Part shown: positions 53,880 through 64,000 of the stretch, in pieces
Numbering within the stretch: the stretch's first letter is position 1
Layout: every line of letters begins with the position of its first letter
NCBI GenBank assembly: GCA_949752735.1
Contig: OX457038.1
Coordinates: 23,930,655 to 23,994,654 of the forward strand
From: Lumbricus terrestris
Lineage: Eukaryota; Annelida; Clitellata; Crassiclitellata; Lumbricidae
Length of the DNA stretch: 64,000 nucleotides
Direction: 5' to 3'
The notes under the pieces: generated by a model
Seen by the model: the letters and a program-made list of their open reading frames with translations, nothing else
What the model was told of the DNA's origin: nothing
The model's database searches: none
Made by a program: the position numbers and the translations under genes

Positions 53880-54175
53880 TCAGTGAACTCATTATAGCTG
53901 AGTTGACTAGGGGTGCAGGTAGGGTGAGAATTGCCAGGGGTTTGGGGTTCAATCCTAGAGCCCATAGTAAAGTCTGTTTTTCACACCTCAATTTTAAGTG
54001 GATCATAGTCCAACCTCCCCCAGTTATTTGTCCACACAATTCTCACACTTGGTGCAGATGAAACAGAAATCTTGAAACCAATGTTCTGCTCTGACCGGGA
54101 TTTGAACCCCGACCTTTTCTTCGACAGTCCAGATTACTAACCAATATACTATCATTACCCATAATGGTAGACGAC
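53880..54175 (-). repeat. SINE C, tRNA-derived
   Basis: On the minus strand the A-box region GATAGTATATTGGTTAGTAA and the B box GGTTCAAATCCC lie at about 54,160-54,095. The body follows with GTGTGAGAATTGTGTGG, ATCCACTTAAAATTGAGGTG, CAGACTTTACTATGGGCTCT and GGCAATTCTCACCCTACC. It is the only copy here with a tRNA-like head. Confidence 0.8.
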
Positions 54176-54302
54176 TCTTTAAAGCCCTTTGCTGGCTACT
54201 ATGTGTCAAAATAAAGGATTATGCACAAATCGTCACGACAACCTACAATGTGAGAATGAAAATTCTATCATATGTCTGTACCTACTTCAAGACCACATCA
54301 TG

Positions 54303-54661
54303 CAGGGCTGTACTCAAGAGTATATGCGGGTATACGGCGTATACTCGCCTCCGGGAAAAAATGACCGCGTAGGCCCTATACTCACCTCAAAAAACAAGGG
54401 TAGGCCTACACGCGGGCATACAGCGTATATCCACCTCAGTAAGATCAAGTGGGTACACGCAGGCAAAAATCGCGAATTAAGAAGGGAAAAAATCATGAAA
54501 GTAGAGCGTTTTACGCTGTTTTAAAGGTTTCCTGTGCGAAATATCACGGCCAAAAACTTCGATGGCTAAAAAAAAGGTCGTCAGAAAATTATTGGCACAA
54601 AAAAGTCGATTTTTTTCGGCGGCAGCGTGTACTCACCTCAAAAGTTCTGAGTAAAGCCCTG
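54303..54661. mobile_element. hAT-like MITE, CAGGGCTGTACTCA ends
   Basis: Ends CAGGGCTGTACTCA / TGAGTAAAGCCCTG are inverted repeats. Flanks ACATCATG and ATCACATG match only in part, so the duplication has decayed or the ends are slightly misplaced. Interior has TATACTCACCTC repeats. Confidence 0.6.
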
Positions 54662-54859
54662 ATCACATGCCCTAAAGGAGCATGTGATCTTCAGAAACCG
54701 AACCCTAGTCTTGCACTACTGTCACACTCAAAGATTTTAACAGGGAGGAAGATGGCGCAGTTAAAGCCTATTGGCTGGGAGCAGTTGGAAAATCGCGTGG
54801 TGATGATGATGGTCAGTAAGACCGAAAATAAGATTAATAATATTATAAGATAGGAAATC

Positions 54860-56069
54860 ATTTACAGTTAAGTAAGTATGTGCTTTATTAAACCGCCTGC
54901 AAACGCACTGCGGGAAATTGGATGAGAACAGAATTATAGCGTGTATAATCCTAAAAAAATCGAAATTTGCAATTCAATAATCATAGTACACAATAAAAAA
55001 AACATAACTGACATCTATGGAACCATTTGGGAGAGAAATGACAAATGGAAAAGAAAAACTAATAAAATTAAGTTAACCTGTATAGTTCATCCCAAACATT
55101 TATTATAAGTATTAAAAACTGTCATTTATATCGCGCCTAAACAACGAATCCTGCAGGAAAGTGTACTCTTAATCAATCTTAAATTAAAATTAGGTCGCAG
55201 AATGATTACAGATACAAGTTATACGAAATACGGCCAGCTTCGCACGACACGCTGGTCGACTACAACAGACTCGTGGTAACACTAATGGCCTATAAGTGCT
55301 GGAACGCTCCTTACTAATAATAATAAAGATATCGTTTGCCGAGACGGATGCGACCCCCCCCCCGAAATCGATTTATGTAAAACGGCCAGTTTAAAAAAAT
55401 TATAAATGAGGGATTATAATTATTAATAATATTATCCTTCATATGCAGTAAATACGAGTAGGGCCTAAATAGAAAGTTCGAAACTGAAGAAACCCGAGCG
55501 TCGTAAACTTATTAGGTAGGCAGTTACTATAGGCGCTTTGCGCTTAGATGTTGATTTGCGTTTCTCACTTTGGCTTCGTTAATTTTGAAGAGATCCGAAC
55601 GAAAGCTCATGACATAAAAGGCCGTTGGTTTCTTTTCTCCCAGCGCAGACCCAATAAATGGCATGTGAAATAACCGTGCATGTAGTGTTGTTAGAGTGCT
55701 TGTGACAGATTGGGCAAGAGATTTGTGGTGCATTGATTTTACACAATGTCATGTCCGAGTAAATAGGTAAAGGCAATTATCGATTATGAAGAATAATCGT
55801 CCTGTATTATTAATGCACGACCTTAATAATTTTTTTGTAAGTCATACGGTACCAGCTGAGCTCCTTGATTCACTGTATTCATCTCTGTGGTCACTGATTG
55901 TAGTTCGGGATAAGTAAACAAAGATCTGTAAGCTATAGTTTTTACTTTGCTGCTATTTGCTGTTTTAGGTTATAAAGTCTCGTAAACTCCCAAATAAGCG
56001 ATGTCAGCAAGTTGAGCACACCATAAGCTGTCAACATCGTCTACAATTTCACCCTCCCCAATAAAGACT
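54860..56069. other. P element 3' noncoding region
   Basis: AT-rich. A run of C is at 55,354-55,362. Frames at 55,527-55,776 have no domain. Nothing else recognised. Confidence 0.4.
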
Positions 56070-56270
56070 CGTTAAACTTTATCCCAAGAATGTTATTCAA
56101 AAACATGTACTAACTATTTTGACCATTGCTACCTCCATTGTCCTCTCAAAACTCGACTATTGCAATTCCCTTTTCCTCAACATTGACTCTACACAACTGA
56201 AGCGTCTCCAACTCATTAGCCAGTGGCTGAGTGGAACCCTTGAAGAGGTGCTATACAAATTCTTGTATTA
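56070..56270 (+). repeat. CR1-like LINE fragment with 3' tail
   Basis: Reads TIATSIVLSKLDYCNSLFLN then QLKRLQLI, homologous to the 51,200-51,300 part of the CR1-like LINE. It then jumps to a CTTGAAGAGGTGCTATACAA tail and GTATTAAATTA. Confidence 0.8.
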
Positions 56271-56519
56271 AATTAATTGCACTGAACAATTAGTGTCAAG
56301 TACTGACTGATGCCCAGCCCATTAAGTGGTGCTGACAAAGTTGTGACTTAACAATATTATTAATGTAAAAAATTACATACATGAAAGATGAATACATAAA
56401 TCCGTTTCTTTATTGAATCTGTTTTTTATTTTCCTGTCAAGTCAGGAGGTTATTGACAGTGAATCAAAATATAGGAATATTTATAAGTGCAATAATTAAC
56501 CAACCGCCAGTATATGCAC

Positions 56520-57054
56520 TTATTTACAGATAATTACACATCCATTATATTACATTTCTTTATTTCTTACACTGGCTAACACCGGTATTGTAATCATGAA
56601 AGATCACTTGCACGTTGAGCAAGTAACAAACACAGCAGACTAATAATCAGACACTTAACAATCCAGAATATGCAATTATTAATATTTACAGATAATTACG
56701 TGTCCAATATATTACATTTCTCTATTTCTTACACCGGTATTGTAATCATGAAAGATCACTTGCACATTGAGCAAGTAACAAACACAGCAGACTAATAATC
56801 AGACACTTAACAATCCAGAATATGCAATTATTAATATTTACAGATAATTACGCGTCCAATATATTACATTTCTCTATTTCTTACACCGGTATTGTAATCA
56901 TGAAAGATCACTTGCACGTTGAGCAAGTAACAAACACAGCAGACTAATAATCAGACAGTTTCAAATTTAACAATCCAGAATATGCAATTATTAATATTTA
57001 CAGATAATTACGCGTCCAATATATGTCCAATATATTACATTTCTCTATTTCTTA
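56520..57054. repeat. Tandem array, 152-162 bp unit, three copies
   Basis: CAGATAATTAC recurs at 56,527, 56,689, 56,841 and 57,001. Each unit contains ACACCGGTATTGTAATCATG and GATCACTTGCACGTTGAGCA. The array is cut by an insertion and resumes with ACACCGGTATTG words at 57,833-57,870, just after the transposase stop codon. Probably subterminal repeats of the P element. Confidence 0.9.
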
Positions 57055-57833
57055 CTTATTTATTTATTTATTTCAAGTATTTATATAGCGCTTCTTCAAG
57101 AAACCTACTCAGAGGCGCTCTCTGCGCTAACTAGCCGAAATGATGTTAAGTGTCATAACAGCAAGAAAATTCCATCAATTAGCAAAATAAGTCACAGTGA
57201 GCCGGAAACAGTCATCAGTGGCGATCCATCGCAGACACGTAGAATCATCCAACGGAATCCCGTCAACAGCTTTCAGATGGTGTGAATGTTCAGAGTCTCT
57301 GGTACAGGTTGCGTCAGTAGAGTAGAGCGGCGACAGATGACAGGGCTCGCAAACACGAAACGCTGACGAAACTGAAGCTCCTCGCTGGTTGAAGATGATG
57401 CGCGCGTCCGGCCAATCGTCGGGCACAAAGTTTGCACAGTAGAAGGCATTTGCCGCTTGTCGGTCGGTAGTTTTGAACGCCACCAGCGACAACATCCGAT
57501 CGAGTTAACTCCACTGACCTGCGTGAACCGTCCTTCGGCGAGATGTAAACAGCAGACAACAGCGGTGAAGTCGCACGGTCTTGATGGTTGAGCTCGACCG
57601 TGTGCATCAAGAGGCGTCTAACGTCAACACGTGGGCGACACAAGACGACTTGCGAACAAAATCCTTTCCAACGCAAAATCCTTGACGAACCCGACAAATA
57701 AGTTCGGTACACGAACCTAGAACCAGTAAACTCGAACGTGTGTGAAATTACTGCGCGAATTCTGCATAAAGTTGAAATAATCCACCGAAATGACGGAGTG
57801 GTCTAATAAACAACCAATATGGCCGCTGACCTG
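57055..57833 (-). mobile_element. Retro-insert with LINE/SINE tail and unidentified body
   Basis: On the minus strand the insert ends GCGCCTCTGAGTAGGTTTCT, TGAAGAAGCGCTATATAAAT and (AAAT)n, the tail shared with SINE A and CR1/L2-like LINEs. Upstream are two overlapping frames: 57,712-57,314 and 57,495-57,175 (AFKTTDRQAANAFYCANFVP, DARIIFNQRGASVSSAF). I do not recognise the product. It could be a LINE first open frame or a host transcript captured by the tail. It split the tandem array of the P element. Confidence 0.55.
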
Positions 57834-57873
57834 CACCGGTATTGTAATCACGGCTAACACCGGTATTGGATAA

Positions 57874-60800
57874 TTACATATGCAATATTTTTTTCATTTT
57901 CCTTGTTGTGCTACACTTGCAAACACTTGTAACGTTTGTTGACTTGCTAGGTTGTAATAGCTTTCTATTCGCAAACTTCATAGAATAAAATAGCCTCATC
58001 ACAACATAAAGTTTTGTCAGTTTCTCTGATATGTATAGCGCATGCTCTGGATGCCGAATGAACAAAAACTCAAAATTGCATTGAGGGTGAATTATTTTAA
58101 ATAGTGTTGATGCAATGTTTGGCTGTGAAAGCAGATGGTTAAAGTGCAAGCGGAACAGCTGCTCCATTACATGTACAGCTTGAAAAAGCTCATCACAAGG
58201 CTCAACCAGCCCAGTAGAGGATGCACTGGAAAATCGCTTTTCTTTAATAAACAGATCAATTGGACGGCAACTGTAAGAGTGGTCACCTAATGGCTTACTC
58301 AGAACGTCCTGACACTTAGAACAAATTCCACATTTACGAGCAAGCCACCCAGACAAATAGCTGACTAGTGATTCTTCCGCTTCGGTAAAAATTTCAACAA
58401 TACTCTGGTCATAGTAAATGTCACTGTTTAAAATTTCATTTGACAATTCAGACCAGATTTCATGACCACAATAAAACTCATCATTGACATCTGAAGATGT
58501 TGTGGGAACAGGCTCTGGAATTACAGGATAAACCAATATTTCATCATTAGTACCCAAAGATGTACTAGGAACAGGCTCGAGAATTATAGGAGAAGCCAAA
58601 GTCAAATCAGAATGCTGCAGAAGGACAAAATCATCATCGTTAACACAATTTTTTCCACTTGTACAGCAGTCCAAACTTGAAAGAACGACAGCACTTCTGA
58701 AAGCAGTACAAAATTGTGATGGTGTTGGATTCTCATTCCACCCATTTTTACCTCTAAGACCAGCGAAAAAATTTTCAAGACAATCTTGATTAAAACGAGT
58801 AGTGCAAATGTAGCTGAAATCCTGGCCAAGCAGTTCACAGGAAAGGGAGTATATGCTGCTTATCGACATTTGTAAACCCTTCTGGCATTTAAATTGCGAT
58901 TGAGTACGAGCTCCCAAAAAATTCCATTTGCCCACCCATTCCTTAAAGACAAGAAGCTGCTCTAAATGCTCATTTTGTTTACACAGAGCCCATCTAGCCG
59001 GCCTGTCACCCCGCCGTTTACGGGAGTTAAGGATATCAAACAGGGTGTCCATTTTATCAACAAATGCAGCAGTGTGAACAGCTTCAGGAGGCAACTCCTT
59101 TGTTAAAATGCGTGTGTGTAAACCAGCTGCAACAGAATGACTTAAAACCTGAGATGCAAGACTCACACGCATCTTCGAAACTTTCGATACATCAATATGG
59201 CGCTCTGTCAACTTTGGTGCAAGACGAATAGGGTACATTTGATCAACATGATAAAATTCCTCAATGTGCTTCCAGCGAGCCAGTGAACCATCAATTTCAA
59301 TGTCATGCTTCATTAAGTTGTTACGAACATTTTTTAACAAATGTGGAACATCAAAAATAACATGTACAACATTTTCCATTTTGCTAACAGAGAAATTCGG
59401 AGATGCTACTGTACTACCAAGATTTTTTACAGCTGCCACATTGGTTGGACCTTGATCGCACACAATGCATCGAACAAACAAACCAATATCATGAACTTTC
59501 GTAATGCATTCTTTAATTAGTTCTGAAAGTTTTGAGCTTGACACTGTGTTACGAGTAAAGAAAAAGGCAATGGCTTGCTTCCACTTGCTGCGCAGACCTC
59601 TAATCATGAACACTAAAGCATGTGTAGCAATCATTCCAGTTTCAGTGTATCCTATCACACGGTCCAGGTTTTTATCATACGTTAGTTGTGATTTCAAAGA
59701 AACCTCGTCAAAAATGAGAGCACACTGACGTTCACATAATGGCAAATTTACAATACGTAATTTCAACACATTAAGCATAACGGATGTAAAACCACATTCA
59801 ATCCTGCCAACAGCTGCCCCTACAAACCTACGTAATGTTGACACAGATGGTAAAGTCAAATGCTGTGATACAAATCTATATGCTGCAGCACTCTTGTAAT
59901 GAAACTGTAAAGCAAATAATTTCTCTTTAATCGACCACCTGTAACCTTTTTCCTTCCTCTGACTAGACAACATCTGAGAATGAAATAATGCAAGCTGTAG
60001 AGGTGATAAAAATTGCTTCGCAGCATCTAAAATAACCTCAACTCCAGCAGAAGGCATTAACTTTTTTTGGCAGGGAATTTTTAGTCTTAACTTTTTTACT
60101 TGCTTTTCCAGTTTCCAACGTTTAGACTGCAGCTGCTGTATTTTCAGCCTGAGTCGTTTTTTCAGTGGAGTGTCAGGCAGTCTACATTTCTTACTATTTA
60201 TTTGTTTGTTAGTATCTTTGTTTACAATATTAGATATAGCTATTGGACAACCTTCTTCAACTGTCGCAGCTGTTTCATCTGTTGGTGTCTGTGTATCGTT
60301 GGTAGTAAAACGTGTCGCTGGAGTAATTTCTGACTCGGCATCTGAAGTTCGAATTCGTTTAGACTCGACGGCAGCTGACTCTTCTGTTCCATGTGACAAC
60401 CAGCGTTTGGAACTAAGTTGTGCCGGAAGATTTTCAAACTGCAAAATAGTACAAAGACCTATCAAAACATGGAAGATAAAGTTCTATGAAGTCATACAAG
60501 TAACGCAACCTGATCCTATGGCTCGAACTTCCACAGTGCTGCATAAAACCTTCACTGTGGTCGGTTCATCATTCTGGAAGACATTATTAAAAAGATTTGT
60601 AATCATCTTCCGGATCTTTCTTTGTTCCTTTTCTATTCTTTTTGATCGTAGTTGGATGCAGTCATGAATACATTCAAGAAACATTTATGGCCCTTGAACT
60701 TCAACATAACAGTTTTCCTGCATATTTATATGATAATGATGATAATACCGGAGCAGTCTTTCAGCAGACTTTCACCAGCAACAGGTTAATAACCATTTAA

Positions 60801-61648
60801 GCAATAAAAACACAAGCTTTAAAGGTGATTTACTAATGACTCTAGACGACATGACTCACATTAAATATAGTAGGTATTGCATTCCAGTTTAGTCGGTTGT
60901 GCAAATTATTCGTGAACTGTCTGTCTTCGAAGTGGCCGCTACACAAATAATAACTCTTGTGTAGTTCTTCGGGGGTTTTGTCATCGAAGTCGCCACGCCT
61001 GGTGTTGATCACCCATTTCTTACACCTAACACCAAAAAATTCAGAAAGTTAAAACTTAATACTAATTTTGGTTTATTTAAAAGGATCAGTTGGGTGTTGT
61101 GAGGGTCGGTTAGGGTCAGTGTACCCATTAGATACTTTCAAAGGATACTACATATGCTACTACATATACTGCGGTCTCTCCGATACGGTACTGCAATTAC
61201 GCCCAAAAACTTTATTAGATTTACCGACAACAGTTTTATAATAGAAAGCGGCCGAAGCCCCGAAAATAATTCAGAGTGAAATTGAATACATGTCATAATG
61301 GACCTATTAACAAACTGTTGATAGCAAAGTGTCTAAATACTTTAGGTTTCGTGCAAATCGATTTCAGTAGTCCGGCCGAAATTCGTTTCGGGGATTCAGG
61401 TCGCAGCCGTATGTATTTTTCTGCATACTAAACGCTGAGAGTTCCAAATGTCAAAATGGAATAAAGCATGAAGAATGACACAACGTTGTTCAATCAAAGT
61501 GCCGAAATTAAAACCCATAACATGCGGCGAATACATAATGTATTGATGACTCCTACCTTGCAGCATCGCTTGGAAAGCGGAAAAACGAAATTCCGTGACT
61601 TTTTGTGCTCGTATTTCCACAGTTAAATCCTGCACAATAGGTCGGCAT
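57874..61648 (-). CDS. P-element transposase (THAP9-like), 3 exons, intact
   Basis: Exons: 61,648-61,557, 61,025-60,860 and 60,438-57,874, GT-AG introns, phases 2 and 0, giving 940 residues without a stop. ATG 61,648 has A at -3. THAP zinc finger: C5, C10, C59, H62, with P26, W35 and AIPTIF at 80-85. A leucine-rich coiled coil (about 177-207) follows, then the RNase-H core. Catalytic Asp330 is in IFDEVSL and Asp414 in VCDQGPTN. FDVPHL is at 448-453, and Glu641 is in NQDCLENFF after a GTP-binding-type insertion. Spacing Asp414-Glu641 equals that of Drosophila P (303-531) within a residue. It would bind the element's ends by THAP and cut and join DNA in the nucleus. The 31-bp inverted repeats around it argue for a live transposon over a domesticated THAP9. 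Confidence 0.93.
60860..61025 (-). CDS. Exon 2 of the P transposase: second half of the THAP finger
   Basis: 166 nt between GGTGTTAG| and AAT|GTGAGT. It encodes CKKWVINTRRGDFDD, then YYLCSGHFEDRQF with the C and H of the C2CH finger, and NAIPTIFN. Exon 1 (61,648-61,557) supplies MPTYCAGFNCGNTSTKS and the FFRFPSD motif. The split Arg31 codon joins the two, which confirms the splice. Confidence 0.92.
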
Positions 61649-61881
61649 TTTATCTAACTTCCTACTCGGTCAAAATGCAAAATTTTAATAAATTATTTTA
61701 GTCAAACAACTTTTAAATAAGTCATTTAAAATGGCTGCCGTTTGCCGGTTTTCTAACCATCATATCATATAATATTATTAATCTTTTTTTCGGTCTTGAT
61801 CATCATCATCACCACGCGACATTTTCCCAGGTCTGTGATTGGTGCGCCATCTTCCTCCCTGTTAAAATCTTTGGTCACACT

Positions 61882-61960
61882 ACAACTGTGATGTGCTTCA
61901 CCTCATCAGCCCTTCCAATATGGAGCAATCTTCCCTCTGACATCAGAAAATCCGGTTGAC
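61882..61960 (+). repeat. LINE C-terminal fragment at the P insertion site
   Basis: Reads SSALPIWSNLPSDIRKS, the APxLWNSLP-type motif of LINE proteins. The sequence left of the P element (54,680-54,728; NRTLVLHYCH) can be joined in frame across the 8-bp duplication, so the P element probably landed in this LINE. Confidence 0.6.
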
Positions 61961-62085
61961 ACCGCAACCGGTTACAATGTACACTTATGCAGTTTCAACA
62001 ATTCACAAGAACGGAGATCACAGAATACACAAATCTTAACTATACTAACTGAACAGACAGCTTTGCAATTACACAGCGGCGTGCC
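61950..62085 (+). repeat. Helitron-like fragment
   Basis: AACCGGTTACAATGTACACT, TTCACAAGAACGGAGATCAC and TAACTATACTAACTGAACAG match 8,610-8,710. The 3' hairpin is missing. Confidence 0.6.
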
Positions 62086-62538
62086 GGTGTCACGAAATAG
62101 AGTATACCCCGTATTAATTGTATCCCCCAAATTAAAAAAAGTCGAAAAAACCGCTTCTGCGTGTGTTTTTCTTTGCAAATTGATTTTCATCTGCTTTGTT
62201 TTGAACAATGACACTAAAAGGTATGTTTATTCCTACTAGATAATTTGTTTTGTCCTGTTTTTAGAGCACTTAAAACATTTAAAACACTTAGAACACTCAG
62301 AGTCACTAAATAAATTCGAGTTGCCTTTATCTGAGCATTGCTTAGGACACTTAAAACAATTAGAGTCACTTAAAATTTTGATTGCAGCATAACTTTTTTT
62401 ATTATGCGCATTTTTCAAAAAAGGGATAGAATGGTTTATCCCCCCGGATAGTATAGACCGGTTAATTCCATCCGGGGGGGATAGATTAATTCATCCTCCC
62501 GGATAGCTTTCAGGGGGGATACTCCGTTTCGTGTCACC
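62086..62538. mobile_element. MITE with GTGTCACGAAA termini, copy 2
   Basis: Ends GGTGTCACGAAATAGAG / CCGTTTCGTGTCACC. Inverse of 5,061-5,509 with the same internal TTTAGAGCACTTAAAAC words. Confidence 0.7.
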
Positions 62539-62549
62539 GGCGCTAATAG

Positions 62550-62640
62550 CAGCCTACAAAGCATATCCGCCCAACAGGGGCTCGAACTCGCTGCCTCTCG
62601 CACTCTTGGCCAGCGTGTTAACCACTACTCTACCGGGCCC
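62550..62640 (-). repeat. SINE B copy with best-kept tRNA head
   Basis: On the minus strand GGCCCGGTAGAGTAGTGGTT, AACACGCTGGCC (A box) and GCGAGTTCGAGCCCCTG (B box) are followed by GCGGATATGCTTTGTAGGCT. Confidence 0.82.
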
Positions 62641-62950
62641 CCAATGCGGTATGAGATCCACTGAGACATAGGCAGCCAGTGCAGTAGGCTACATCACGCA
62701 TATAAGCAGAGACATGAGCAAATTTAGGAAGCCGTCCAACAAGGCGAGCAGCCGAGCGTAATGCTCGGATCAAGTCGCCCCAGGACCCCGGCCCAAGAGG
62801 AAGACCAGCAAGTAGGGACCAGGGAACAACAGTAACTGTTGTCGATTCGACTTGTGACAATTGCGTGAACAAGGACGACAACCGCGTCATGGGAAAGAGA
62901 GCGAGAGACCACTCGAGGCTGACGAAGCTGATAGCCTAATAAGGGGTCGT
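62641..62950 (-). pseudogene. CR1/L2-like LINE fragment
   Basis: In two frames: YQLRQPRVVSRSLSHDAVVV, LVHAIVTSRID, then SLLAGLPLGP, DLIRALRSAARLVGRLPKFA and HVSAYMRDV. Same region as 10,390-10,560. Frameshifts and a truncation make it dead. Confidence 0.82.
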
Positions 62951-63737
62951 CCATAAAGGACTCCGCAATGAGGGGAGGGGGTCATTCAAATGCGGACATG
63001 GGGGAGGGGAGTCGTGACAAGTGCGGACGACCGCATATAAATTTGGTAAGTATAGACCTATTTCAGTACAATCTGTGCCATTTTAAAGCCTGTTCACACA
63101 CTAATCACCAACTTCAGTCCGATAAAAATTTAATGTTTCAGACTCCCCAAACTATACATTCAGGAATAATTTGCTCGTTTAAAGACTTACAGGTGGTTTC
63201 TTCTTCAAGTTATGCCCCAGTGTAGTACCATACACTGCCTTGTATGATGCTTGTATATATCTACACAATATATAGGCTATTATATATACATACAATTATA
63301 TAGGCAGATTGGAATCATGTTAAAGTGCATGTCAACAGCCTAATTTCGTCCCGAGGGATGCATTATCAGCCTCTCTAATGACAATGACAAACATTTTTAT
63401 TCCTTGGAGCATATCACACACAAACTTTAGGCCTACACAATGTAACTTAACTAGACAATGTAATCTTACTGTCTGACAAACATATTAATATAACATGTTT
63501 GTAAAATATGCAGAAAACACTTAATTGTATCAACCAGGGAAGGGGAAGACCCAGAAGAGGCAATTGCCCCGCTAGGGAGGGCCAACCCTTTAGCTAAACA
63601 TAATGTTGGTTGCATAGATTCAGAACATATCGGCTATGCTAATGAGACAGAAGATGACAATGATTCAACACTTTAATAGAGCAATATGCACACACCTGAA
63701 AGACAGAAAAACAGAAAAAATGCAAACAAGCTAGATG
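62951..63737. other. No gene recognised
   Basis: Near 62,942 a GGGGTCGTCCATAAAGGACT phrase recalls 377 and 2,345. TATATA-rich DNA is at 63,255-63,300. Otherwise nothing. Confidence 0.35.
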
Positions 63738-63920
63738 CATGCAGTCAATCACGTTCTCTTAGATTAAGATGGTCTCTCCAATGCTTTTTAAATTGTGAGT
63801 ATGTAGGTGTAGACTGGATACTTGTGGGTAGTGCGTTCCAAATTTTTGGCCCACTGCAGTATTTTGAGAACCTACGATAATTTGTACGTGCATAAGACAC
63901 ACTCAGACCCTTGCTCACCC
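63738..63920 (-). pseudogene. LINE reverse transcriptase C-terminus
   Basis: Minus-strand frame: SYARTNYRRFSKYC, SGPKIWNALPTSIQ, YSQFKKHWRDHLNLRERD and stop at 63,761. The GPKIWNALP and final FKKxW motifs are typical of non-LTR element C-termini. Confidence 0.78.
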
Positions 63921-64000
63921 TTAATTGTGATGATCATGCATATCAACTAGGCCTATTCTAGTAAAGGAGTTAGAGAAAACCTCAGGTAGCGTACCCTTTA

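Larger units (their letters stand above)
54729..61873 (-). mobile_element. Complete P element, 7.1 kb, duplication GTCACACT
   Basis: The termini start CAAAGATTTTAACAGGGAGG and are identical for 31 bp at both ends (54,729-54,759; 61,843-61,873). Weaker inverted similarity runs to about 125 bp. The exact 8-bp duplication GTCACACT lies at 54,721-54,728 and 61,874-61,881. Length of TIR and of duplication both match the P superfamily. The minus strand encodes an uninterrupted THAP-domain transposase (61,648-57,874). The 3 kb 3' of the gene is noncoding and holds a LINE fragment, a tandem array and a retro-insert. All the parts needed for transposition are visible, though the added 3' DNA makes the copy long. 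Confidence 0.93.

Noticed and set aside
54080..54175. Possible tRNA gene on the minus strand
   Set aside because: A and B boxes are present, but no acceptor stem closes and the body continues as SINE C.
60484..60684. Candidate first exon of the P transposase
   Set aside because: It has no THAP residues; the true THAP exons are at 60,860-61,025 and 61,557-61,648.

Overview
The window is animal nuclear DNA, most likely from a marine invertebrate with a large, repeat-rich genome. The evidence is GT-AG introns, LINEs and tRNA-derived SINEs, hAT, Tc1/mariner, Merlin, Helitron and P superfamily DNA transposons, and long microsatellites. Nothing prokaryotic was seen. The species cannot be named from the sequence. 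Only two multi-exon protein genes can be assembled; almost everything else is mobile or simple-sequence DNA.

Gene 1 (29,012-48,368, + strand) has four exons whose phases join exactly. It encodes about 834 residues: a Q-rich N-terminus, a TICAM (TRIF/TRAM)-like TIR domain, a basic coiled coil, a RHIM-like core QIGHEN, and a long acidic C-terminal region. The layout resembles the vertebrate TLR adaptor TRIF with an added tail. Its 11.4-kb third intron holds a GC-rich block of unknown origin with a further transposon nested inside.

Gene 2 (61,648-57,874, - strand) is an intact three-exon P-element/THAP9-like transposase of 940 residues. It has a complete C2CH THAP finger and a D-D-E catalytic set. 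It lies inside a complete P element (54,729-61,873) with identical 31-bp terminal inverted repeats and an exact 8-bp target duplication (GTCACACT). The element appears to have landed in an old LINE fragment and carries further repeats in its 3' noncoding half.

Layout: 1-11.9 kb holds Helitron-like repeats, a 92-bp satellite and a mariner-like element split by a 5'-truncated LINE. 12.0-18.9 kb is a simple-sequence desert ((GAT)n, polypyrimidine/polypurine tracts, (GTAT)n, (TCTG)n, (ATCC)n, GGGACA-type purine repeats) interrupted by a hAT and a deleted mariner. 20-24.7 kb is a nested stack: a Merlin transposase gene broken by a hAT, which itself carries a hAT MITE and a DD37D mariner. 25-29 kb is mostly noncoding. 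29-48.4 kb is gene 1 with its introns. 48.5-54.7 kb holds hAT MITEs, a CR1-like LINE with a long open RT frame, SINEs and a minisatellite. 54.7-61.9 kb is the P element. 62-64 kb holds LINE and SINE pieces.

Nine hAT-type elements with exact 8-bp target duplications (one an 8-9 bp match) show that this superfamily has been very active. Three SINE families are visible, and SINE A shares its 3' tail with a CR1/L2-like LINE, as expected if that LINE mobilised it. A pair of 14-15 bp minisatellites with the same unit order lies in inverted orientation 17.6 kb apart (2.4 and 20.1 kb) and remains unexplained.
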